Shown here: positions 6,156-12,157 of the stretch, piece by piece
Numbering within the stretch: the stretch's first letter is position 1
How the letters are laid out: each line of letters starts with the position of its first letter
DNA from: DTU018 sp029550685
GTDB taxonomy: Bacteria > Bacillota > Syntrophomonadia > Syntrophomonadales > Syntrophomonadaceae
Direction: 5' to 3'
NCBI GenBank assembly: GCA_035412805.1
Contig: DAONVO010000059.1
Location: forward strand, 1 to 13,944
DNA length: 13,944 nt
The notes under the pieces: model-generated
Seen by the model: only the letters and a program-made list of their open reading frames with translations
Told to the model about the DNA's origin: nothing
Database searches by the model: none
Program-made: the position numbers and the translations under genes

Positions 6156-6812
6156 GTGGTTCAAAACCAGATCGAATGGGTAGGTACCCCTAACTACACT
6201 CCCGGACGTAGTGGCCGAGTCCCCCAGGCTATTGTCAATCATATAACTGCTGGTCTTTATCCTGGCACCTTGACCTGGATGCAAAACCCGGCTGCCAAGG
6301 CAAGTGCCCATTATCTGATCCTGCAAAACGGCCGTATCCTGCAACTGGTCAAAGACGAGGATACCGCCTGGGCCAATGGCATAGTCAACCGGCCTAACTG
6401 GTCACTCTACGATGGGACTAATCCCAACCGCTACACCTTGTCCATAGAACATGAAAACCTATCCGGAGGCAGTTTGACTGAAGCCCAGTATCAGGCCAGT
6501 CTGTGGCTGCATAAGCGGTTGATAGAGCGCTGGAAAATCCCGATTACCCGGGATAATATCATCGGACACAACAGAATCGACAGCATAAATCGGCCTAATG
6601 ACCCGGGGCCCTATTTTCCCTGGGATCGTCTTTTTGCAGACCTGCTAAAATGGCAAGGAGGTGACCAAGTGGCTGAACCCTGGAAGGAAAAGCTGGTGGA
6701 ACAAGCCCTGCAGGAAGGATTAATTTCCGAATACCATAATCCTGATGATCCGGCTTCAAAATGGTTTGTACTGGCGGTAGCCTTGAATTTGCTTAAAAAA
6801 GTAAACTCCTGA
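6156..6812 (+). CDS. N-acetylmuramoyl-L-alanine amidase (Amidase_2)
   Basis: A 218-residue zinc amidase that cuts between MurNAc and L-Ala of peptidoglycan. The Amidase_2/PGRP core spans residues 5-165: zinc ligands H29 (AIVNHITAG), H138 (IIGHNRID) and D149 (RPNDPGPYF); ASAHYLILQNGRI and SIEHEN match the family. A short C-terminal segment (about 172-215, WKEKLVEQALQEGLI then DDPASKWFVLAVALNLL) resembles the small tail domains of clostridial spore or phage endolysins. There is no signal peptide, as in phage-type or spore enzymes. I start at GTG 6156-6158, with GGAGGTGA just upstream; the frame stays open back to a TTG at 6048 that lacks a ribosome site. A hairpin terminator follows at 6915. 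Confidence 0.88.
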   Translation: MVQNQIEWVGTPNYTPGRSGRVPQAIVNHITAGLYPGTLTWMQNPAAKASAHYLILQNGRILQLVKDEDTAWANGIVNRPNWSLYDGTNPNRYTLSIEHENLSGGSLTEAQYQASLWLHKRLIERWKIPITRDNIIGHNRIDSINRPNDPGPYFPWDRLFADLLKWQGGDQVAEPWKEKLVEQALQEGLISEYHNPDDPASKWFVLAVALNLLKKVNS

Positions 6813-6914
6813 AAAAAGCACTGAAAACCTTTAGTCTATACCCCATTTCCGAGGAGCTAGTTAGATTGCCATCGGTATTTAGCGGATGCCACTGGCGTGT
6901 CAAGATAACACAAA

Positions 6915-6953
6915 GCCGAGTTAATCTTAGAACTATACTTTGATTAACCCGGC
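6915..6953. terminator. Bidirectional intrinsic terminator between convergent genes
   Basis: GCCGAGTTAATC (6915-6926) pairs with GATTAACCCGGC (6942-6953), 12 bp with one G-U, and a 15-base loop. A T-rich stretch (ATCTTCTTACTTTTT) follows on the plus strand and TTTGTGTT on the minus strand. It lies between the amidase (+) and the GyrI-like gene (-), as expected for a shared terminator. Confidence 0.7.
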
Positions 6954-7004
6954 ATCTTCTTACTTTTTCCTGCTACGCGCCAATCATAGGGGACGCCCGC
7001 TAGA

Positions 7005-7463
7005 TTATGTGAGAGGAAATACTATTTTAGTCAGCAGTTCACTTTCCGGCGTATGTTCGGGATCGTTGAGATAAAACTCATAACTGACCCCGGTTGCGGT
7101 ATAACCATTAGCAAGTATCCACTCCATCATAGCATCATAGGCAGACCCGACTTGATTATATGGGCCAACATGCAGACAGGATACCTGTTTCCCGGCTGGG
7201 ATTTCGCTGGCAATAATATGATCCTTTCCCCCTGTCGCTTGTGCCACGGGGAAGCCTATTTCAATATCCAGATCCTGCATATCAGTATTAAAGTAGCCCA
7301 CATAAGGAGCCCCTGCAGGTTGTACACCAATTTCCGTCAGGTAGTTCATAATATCCCCAAAGGCGTTTCCTAATACCTGGGGCAAATTTTGAACAGCTGA
7401 CCGTGTACGTATAGCTATCGTGGGCTGAACTGTCTTTTCTTCCAAAGTAATTTGATATGGCAA
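7005..7463 (-). CDS. GyrI-like / AraC effector-binding domain protein
   Basis: A stand-alone small-molecule-binding domain (GyrI-like, COG3449/COG4978 type) of 152 residues. Typical blocks are an N-terminal strand with a conserved Arg (TIAIRTRSAVQNLPQVLG), GAPYVGYFNTDM, DIEIGFPVA, IPAGKQVSCLHVGPYNQVG, a helix AYDAMMEWILANGY, and the closing Y-FYLNDPEHTPESELLTKIVFPL. No DNA-binding domain is attached, so it may be a ligand sensor, detoxifier or hydrolase rather than a regulator. The start is TTG 7461-7463 with AGGAGG eight bases upstream. It has its own extended -10 promoter and converges on the amidase gene. Confidence 0.88.
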   Translation of the reverse strand: MPYQITLEEKTVQPTIAIRTRSAVQNLPQVLGNAFGDIMNYLTEIGVQPAGAPYVGYFNTDMQDLDIEIGFPVAQATGGKDHIIASEIPAGKQVSCLHVGPYNQVGSAYDAMMEWILANGYTATGVSYEFYLNDPEHTPESELLTKIVFPLT

Positions 7464-7489
7464 TGGTATAGCCTCCTCACATTTTTCTC

Positions 7490-7498
7490 ATTATACCA
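7490..7498 (-). promoter_or_regulatory. Extended -10 promoter of the GyrI-like gene
   Basis: The minus strand reads TGGTATAAT: a perfect TATAAT (7490-7495) with the TG of an extended -10. No strong -35 is seen. Transcription would begin near 7483, giving a leader of about 20 bases that contains the AGGAGG. Confidence 0.55.
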
Positions 7499-7530
7499 TT
7501 TTGATATGAAATCCAAATGAAACTTAACCT

Positions 7531-7671
7531 GTCATCACGAGGAGCGAAGCGACGTGGCGTCGCAGAGAAGCTTTCTTATGTGTCATCGCGAGGCACGAAG
7601 TGCCGTGGCGATCTCGTTCAACATACCTCCAGGCACCGTTAGAGATTGCTTCGCTGTGCTCGTAATGACAC
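7531..7671. repeat. Dispersed REP/MITE-like repeat: one full and one truncated copy
   Basis: The full copy, 7580-7671 (92 bases), has terminal inverted repeats GTGTCATCGCGAG (7580-7592) and CTCGTAATGACAC (7659-7671), with two mismatches, and an inner palindrome GGCACGAAGTGCC followed by GTGGCGATCTC. A left-half copy at 7531-7578 reads GTCATCACGAGGAGCGAAGC then GACGTGGCG. Degenerate relatives lie at 71-105 and about 10126-10155. They carry no gene and fill most of the 292-base gap between the GyrI-like and glycosyltransferase genes. Elements of this form are common in Clostridia and may fold as RNA or be moved by a transposase encoded elsewhere. Confidence 0.7.
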
Positions 7672-7755
7672 AAAAGGTGACTTTTCATTCATCGTAGCCT
7701 GTTCTACTGGTGACAATTGCGAAGTCTATATTCACAGCAAGTCTTTCCACGAGTT

Positions 7756-8787
7756 TTATTTCCTTAACAGTTCTTGATACAGCAGGTGGTACTGCTCCCA
7801 TTCTGCTGATGCCGAGTAAAATTCTTTGACCAGGCGGGCAGCGGCAGAACCCATTTCCTGCCGCAGCGCCTGGTCCTCAGCCAGGCGCTGCATTGCCAAG
7901 CCCAATTCCTGGGGGGTGTGAATATAATAACCTTCCCGGCCATTGGTCATAATATCCAGATTGCCGGTTACCGCTGTCATGACAGCCGGCAAACCCAGGC
8001 TCATGCCTTCCAAGGCTGCCTGAGGCTGCCCTTCTGACAGTGATGTATTAAGCACCATATCAGCGGCAGCATACAGACCTCCTATTGCCTGGTGATCGAC
8101 TTCCCCTAAATAAGTAGTTCGCGGAGTATGTTCAATTTGCCTCAGTATGATATGAGCATAGCGGCTGTCAATAATGGGTCCTACAATAACCAAGCGCAGT
8201 TTAGGAGAGTAAACAGCGGCGATCTCCATAGCCTCCAGAGCCCATTCAATTCGCTTAACGGGACGAATCCCGCTGGGTAAAACTGCAATTACATCGTCAT
8301 CATTCCACTGCATAGCCGAACGGCTCCAGGTCGGGCAATCAGGAAGAAGCACTCCCTGGGGGATAACCTGCAGTTTGCTGGCGATATCTGGAATGGATGC
8401 ACTCAATAAAGAAAGAAAAGCAGGATTGAAAACTACTATACGATCAGCCTGTTGGAAGGCTTTCTCGATCTGGAGACGCTGCGATCCTAATAAATCCACA
8501 TTGATATCTGTACCGGTGGCAGTAATAATGAGGGGCAGGTCCCCTGCAGCAGGCAAACGCTGCAGCACCGCTTCCACAGAAGCACCGTGCAGCACATGTA
8601 ATATGCGATAATGATGGCGTGCTAGCCGTGCCTCTGCCTCGGACCAGCCTTCCGCAGAATCCAGAGCCAGAATATCTATTTCGTAGCCCATTTGGGACAG
8701 ACCGTTTTGTAGACGCTGGCTGGTTACCGTATTTCCCCGCGGCTGTCTTTGGTAAGGGGTAACCAGCAGTACCGGTGGATTCATCAT
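7756..8787 (-). CDS. GT4-family glycosyltransferase (GT-B fold)
   Basis: A 343-residue retaining glycosyltransferase. The N-terminal half (1-150) carries MMNPPVLLVTPYQRQPRGNT and TATGTDIN; the C-terminal Glycos_transf_1 domain (165-335) shows IRPVKRIEWALEA (donor-phosphate Arg/Lys, R175 and K178), LRLVIVGP, and the EX7E motif SEGQPQAALEG (E252, E260). It is cytoplasmic or peripheral and uses a nucleotide-sugar donor; donor and acceptor are unknown. The ATG at 8785-8787 shares one base with the stop of the deacetylase gene (TGATG), so the two are translationally coupled; a second ATG follows at once and fits the AAAGG spacing better. The pairing suggests a glycosylate-then-deacetylate pathway. 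Confidence 0.9.
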   Translation of the reverse strand: MMNPPVLLVTPYQRQPRGNTVTSQRLQNGLSQMGYEIDILALDSAEGWSEAEARLARHHYRILHVLHGASVEAVLQRLPAAGDLPLIITATGTDINVDLLGSQRLQIEKAFQQADRIVVFNPAFLSLLSASIPDIASKLQVIPQGVLLPDCPTWSRSAMQWNDDDVIAVLPSGIRPVKRIEWALEAMEIAAVYSPKLRLVIVGPIIDSRYAHIILRQIEHTPRTTYLGEVDHQAIGGLYAAADMVLNTSLSEGQPQAALEGMSLGLPAVMTAVTGNLDIMTNGREGYYIHTPQELGLAMQRLAEDQALRQEMGSAAARLVKEFYSASAEWEQYHLLYQELLRK

Positions 8788-9458
8788 CAGACCTTTATCT
8801 CCGCTGTTTGATATACGCAGAAAGCTTCTCCGTAAGCTCCCCGGCCGCTGGTAATGCCCCGGTACCGGTTCAGACCACGGACAGCATCCTCATAGTCATA
8901 CATCGTTACCTGTGAAGAGTGCTGCTGGAGGGCTTGTATTTTCAGTTCCATGACAGAGGTTATATCCTGGACATAATTAACCTGCTGTATGGGAGTCCAT
9001 ACTTCGTAACCCAGGATAGTACTGACCGTCCAGGGAGTAAGGCCGCAGTCCTTGAACCAGGGGCCGCCTGCCCGGCGGCAGGCATCCAGCCCTATGCGAA
9101 AGGCAGCAGCATGATCGCGATGGGCTTCTTGGGAATGGGGCAGATAAATGGTGGAAAACTGGCGCGCTCGTATCAAGCGCACCAGTTGGTTAATCAACTC
9201 CGCTGATGCTTGCAGAAAACCGTCAGGCTGACGCCAGAATAAAAACTATTTTACCCCCAAAAGCCGGCCGCCTCTCCGGGCTTCGTCCTCCCGGATGCGG
9301 GCTAACTGGGCGGGTTCTATATCCAGGCTTCCTGCCTCACCGGAAGTAAGGTAAAGAACTACCACTTCGTGTTCTTGTTGAGCCAAATGGGCGATACTTC
9401 CTCCGCAGCCGATAATATCATCATCTGGATGAGGGGCTAAAACCAGTATACGTGCCAT
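8787..9458 (-). pseudogene. PIG-L (LmbE-like) N-acetylglucosaminyl deacetylase with in-frame TAG
   Basis: One reading frame of 223 codons carries a complete PIG-L deacetylase apart from a single TAG at 9246-9248 (codon 71). Before it: ARILVLAPHPDDDIIGCGG with the zinc motif HPDD (10-13). After it, in the same frame: FLFWRQPDGF, then the third-ligand motif HRDH (113-116), running to TGA at 8787. The TAG stands where relatives have Glu or a similar residue after LLGVK, one base from GAG or CAG. Such zinc enzymes deacetylate GlcNAc on lipids, thiol cofactors or glycans. The ATG at 9456-9458 has GGGAGG five bases upstream. It is 22 bases after the COG2426 gene and overlaps the glycosyltransferase gene. 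It could be a recent nonsense mutation, readthrough, or a sequencing error. Confidence 0.8.
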
Positions 9459-9480
9459 AAAATCCTCCCGCTAAACCAAT

Positions 9481-9936
9481 CTAGAAAAGGGATAAAACCC
9501 CCAGCCCAACTCCGCTGACCAGAATACCGGCTATAACTACACCTCCGGCAATGCTCAGAAGTGAAGGCCAAAAGGGCAAGCGCAGGACTGAAGCTGCCAG
9601 AGCTCCGGTCCAGGCGCCCGTGCCGGGAAGGGGAATAGCCACAAAAATCAATAGACCCAGCCATCCCCATTTTTTCATGGAGTCATAAAGCTTGTCCCCA
9701 CCGCGCTGGGCCTTATCCTCTAGCCAGGCATGAACCGCCGGAATTCTCTTCAGTTGCTCCATTACCCAGCCAATGATCAACAAAATGAAAGGAACCGGCA
9801 AAATATTTCCGATGTATGATAAAAGCAAAACGGTAGTGATAGGAAGTCCAAGAGCTAACCCCAGGGGAATTGCTCCCCGCAGTTCCAGAACCGGTGTGGC
9901 AGCAGTCACCAGTACCATCCATTCTTGCTGTCCCAC
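9481..9936 (-). CDS. COG2426 'small multidrug export' membrane protein
   Basis: A 151-residue integral membrane protein with the family signature PVLELRGAIPLGLALGLP near the N-terminus and four or five hydrophobic segments (TTVLLLSYIGNILPVPFILL; WLGLLIFVAIPLPGTGAW; the final segment ending LGVLSLF). PLPGTGAW is also typical. The family name comes from weak evidence; true transport function is unknown. I place the start at GTG 9934-9936: a TATAAT on the minus strand (9968-9973) would put the transcript start inside the 18-residue longer version that begins at GTG 9988-9990. GGAGGGG lies about 12 bases upstream, which is a little far. First gene of the set with the deacetylase and the glycosyltransferase. 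Confidence 0.82.
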   Translation of the reverse strand: MGQQEWMVLVTAATPVLELRGAIPLGLALGLPITTVLLLSYIGNILPVPFILLIIGWVMEQLKRIPAVHAWLEDKAQRGGDKLYDSMKKWGWLGLLIFVAIPLPGTGAWTGALAASVLRLPFWPSLLSIAGGVVIAGILVSGVGLGVLSLF

Positions 9937-10091
9937 CTCTTCACATCCCCTCCAACAACTACTTGACATTATAGTGAAAACAGCCCTCACGGTGTTATCG
10001 TGGTCTGCTCAAGTATTACTGCACCCTGTGGGCATTATGATGTTCGCATATGCTCACTATTAATAATGTTGGCCGTTCCGGCACTCCCGAT

Positions 10092-10155
10092 GTTCGTTCC
10101 TTCGGAACTTACTATGAATGCTGTGAAGGGGCTCAGCGACGTGGCGATCTCATAG
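10092..10155. repeat. Degenerate REP-like repeat in the gap before the lipoprotein gene
   Basis: It holds a perfect small hairpin, GTTCC-TTC-GGAAC (10096-10108), and AGCGACGTGGCGATCTCATAG (approximately 10135-10155), which matches the GACGTGGCG/GTGGCGATCTC part of the repeats at 7531-7671. Ends are not definable. The rest of the gap 9991-10262 shows no gene, only a weak AGCAC/GTGCT hairpin just past the lipoprotein stop. Confidence 0.4.
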
Positions 10156-10262
10156 TCGATCCACATCTAATTCATCGCAGCCCCAAATTCTCCTCTCCAT
10201 TGTATATCAATTACTGCTGCCGTAAAAGGACCTTCCCCAATTTCACAGCACTGACAACCGTG

Positions 10263-11024
10263 CTACAGAGGAATGGTGATCATATCCTGGGGTTCACCGT
10301 TTTTGGGATTAATCCAGAATAATTGTAGTTTAGTAGCTTCACTAGGGCAGGGAATATCGTCCAGGACAAAAGATCCCCAGTCGGGAGCACCAGCCCGGGT
10401 CTGTATCACACCGCTTTTTACAGTCTCATCTGTGGAATTCACAAATTCGTAGTTCAGTGAGCCTTCGAACACCCGGGCAATGCCTCGGGCCGAAATTCGC
10501 TGGTTGTCCATATCCATACTCATGATCTTAATATTATTACTGGCCGCTTCAAAGGGGATAGTGGGCTGATCACCAATTACCTGGGGAATAGGTTCCTGGT
10601 TGGAACTCCAATAAAACTCCACCCTTTTGTTGCCCAGCCTATGGTTGAGAGTATGGGCGGCATTGGGATAGGAGATGACCTGAGCAGCTGGCCCTGGAGG
10701 ACTGACTAGATCCACCATTACAGTTATTGCTTCATCCCTTTCCTGTACCTGTTCGATCTTTACCTGATAACCCGTGGTCGGTTTGTCACCACCGCTTACC
10801 AATAGATAAGTCTTGTCACCTTTCTCAACAACACCTGCTACCTCGTATTCTCTCATGTTGGTGAGCCAGCTATATACCTCTGACGGGTAATTGCCTACAT
10901 CCGGGGCAGGATTTACCTGTGTATCCGGCTTTTTAGCCTGATCCAAAGGTTTGCTGCTAGCCTGGCAGCCAGGCAAGCCCAACATCACTATTATCAGCCC
11001 CAGAACTAAAATGCTTTTTTGCAT
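10263..11024 (-). CDS. Lipoprotein with PrcB_C-like and Gmad2-like domains
   Basis: A 253-residue exported lipoprotein. MQKSILVLGLIIVMLGLPGC is a lipoprotein signal with the modified Cys at position 20 (LPGC lipobox). Residues about 55-130 resemble the PrcB C-terminal domain: KTYLLVSGGDKPTTGYQVKI, then a PPGPAAQVISYPNAAHTL-type end. The last ~90 residues resemble the Gmad2 immunoglobulin-like domain (ISARGIARVFEGSLNYEF, then DWGSFVLDD and LQLFWINPKNGEPQD). Both domains occur in Firmicute cell-envelope or sporulation lipoproteins; the partner is unknown. The start is ATG 11022-11024 with AGGAGG six bases upstream; the in-frame GTG at 11042 precedes that site and is unlikely. Direct repeats lie upstream at 11079-11128. 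Confidence 0.85.
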   Translation of the reverse strand: MQKSILVLGLIIVMLGLPGCQASSKPLDQAKKPDTQVNPAPDVGNYPSEVYSWLTNMREYEVAGVVEKGDKTYLLVSGGDKPTTGYQVKIEQVQERDEAITVMVDLVSPPGPAAQVISYPNAAHTLNHRLGNKRVEFYWSSNQEPIPQVIGDQPTIPFEAASNNIKIMSMDMDNQRISARGIARVFEGSLNYEFVNSTDETVKSGVIQTRAGAPDWGSFVLDDIPCPSEATKLQLFWINPKNGEPQDMITIPL

Positions 11025-11078
11025 ATTAAACCTCCTGTTCACACATTTCTCCTATTAATGTGGCTGATAAAAGAAAAA

Positions 11079-11128
11079 GGATTCATCTGCTGGTCTTAAA
11101 TTGTCTCAGGAAGGGATTTATCTGCTAG
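11079..11128. repeat. Two 15-base direct repeats upstream of the lipoprotein gene
   Basis: GGATTCATCTGCTGG (11079-11093) and GGATTTATCTGCTAG (11114-11128) match at 13 of 15 positions and start 35 bases apart. They lie in the 161-base gap between the BTAD regulator gene and the lipoprotein gene. SARP-type regulators often bind direct repeats, so these are candidate sites; this link is inferred only. Confidence 0.4.
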
Positions 11129-11185
11129 TAAGCCCGTCTAGAAATGTACAGGCAGGCTAAAGGCAAGCAAGATTCCAATGGGGAA

Positions 11186-12157
11186 TTAAACTTGGCGGCG
11201 GCTAGCAATAGCTTCACTCAAGCGTTTGTCAACCTTAATATCCAGGTCCTGCTCCAAACGCTTTTTAAAACTGTAATAAAGCTTGGCTGCTTTACTTCTA
11301 CGTCCCTGCGACATATAAAGATGAAGCAGTTCCAGGCAAATGTTTTCATTGTAGGGTTCTCCTGCTAAAGCGCGTTTCAAAAGTTCTTCAGCCCGGCCTA
11401 GTTCTCCGCGCTTTATATAGATGGAGCTTAGTTTTTGACAGGCGTCGATGAAGATGGATTTGAATCTCTCACGTTCCTGTAATACCAGTTCTCCGTAATC
11501 ATTGCCCTCCATTAAGTCCCCTTCATAAACCGCCATCATCTTTTCCAGCAGGGCAACCTTTTTCTGCTCGTCCTGGTCAGTAGGACCGGTTACCTTGGAC
11601 AATTCGCTGTAAAGCCGTACAAATTCGTGTATATCAAGCTCTAAGATCTCATTCCTTCTTATCTGCAGACCTTCCGGAGTTTCATAGATAAAGGCTTTGT
11701 CCCCGGAAACTTCCGCATTGTATTTGGCCATTACTTTCCGCAGATGATAAAGAGCGGTACGCTGGGAAGCAAGGGCAGACTTGCTGTCAGATTCCGGCCA
11801 GAAAATCTCGGCCAGTGTTTCTTTGGACATGGTAGTGCCGCTGCCCAGCAGAAGATATTCCAAAAAACCCTTGACCTTTTTGGTTTTCCATTCAGTATCG
11901 GGAATGTTGATTCCGTTGACTGAAATTGCGGGCTTTCCGAACAGAGACGCCTTTACAAAATAAAGCTGTGGCAATGACCCTGTTTGGTAGCTGGAAACGA
12001 ATTCATTGCAGAATGCGGTGAATTGTCTTTCCTCTAAAGATTTAGCCCGGGCTTGCAAATACTCTGCCGTCTTGCGGTCAAAAAACTTAATTAACATTGC
12101 TGAGGCATGATCGGCATTAAAACCGTACCTTATGCTGCGAAGGGACATATCCGTCAT
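11186..12157 (-). CDS. SARP/BTAD transcriptional regulator (C-terminal part of a split STAND regulator)
   Basis: A 323-residue product. Residues 1-80 continue the linker of the upstream protein (LRSIRYGFNADHASAMLIKF) and make no sense as a fresh N-terminus. Residues 84-165 form an OmpR/SARP-like winged helix (LYFVKASLFGKPAISVNGI, then KKVKGFLEYLLL, ETLAEIFWPES, QRTALYHLRKVM). Residues about 172-318 are the bacterial transcriptional activation domain: LDIHEFVRLYSEL, YEGDLMEG, ERERFKSIFIDACQKLSSIY and two TPR-like helices. In relatives this unit is fused behind the STAND/TPR part. Here the ATG at 12155-12157 overlaps the stop of the upstream frame (ATGA) and has no clear ribosome site, so expression would rely on reinitiation or a -1 shift. 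Confidence 0.82.
   Translation of the reverse strand: MTDMSLRSIRYGFNADHASAMLIKFFDRKTAEYLQARAKSLEERQFTAFCNEFVSSYQTGSLPQLYFVKASLFGKPAISVNGINIPDTEWKTKKVKGFLEYLLLGSGTTMSKETLAEIFWPESDSKSALASQRTALYHLRKVMAKYNAEVSGDKAFIYETPEGLQIRRNEILELDIHEFVRLYSELSKVTGPTDQDEQKKVALLEKMMAVYEGDLMEGNDYGELVLQERERFKSIFIDACQKLSSIYIKRGELGRAEELLKRALAGEPYNENICLELLHLYMSQGRRSKAAKLYYSFKKRLEQDLDIKVDKRLSEAIASRRQV

Noticed and set aside
7531..7671. CRISPR array
   Set aside because: The repeats are palindromic, unequal in length and lack regular spacers; they fit a REP/MITE-like element.
9246..9248. TAG in the PIG-L gene read as pyrrolysine
   Set aside because: Pyrrolysine is almost confined to methylamine methyltransferases and a few others; no PYLIS-like context or pyl genes are visible. 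A nonsense mutation or error is simpler, though readthrough stays testable.
7756..9458. bshA-bshB bacillithiol genes
   Set aside because: The order GT4 with PIG-L is suggestive, but the transferase N-terminus lacks the BshA pattern; gene symbols are not justified.
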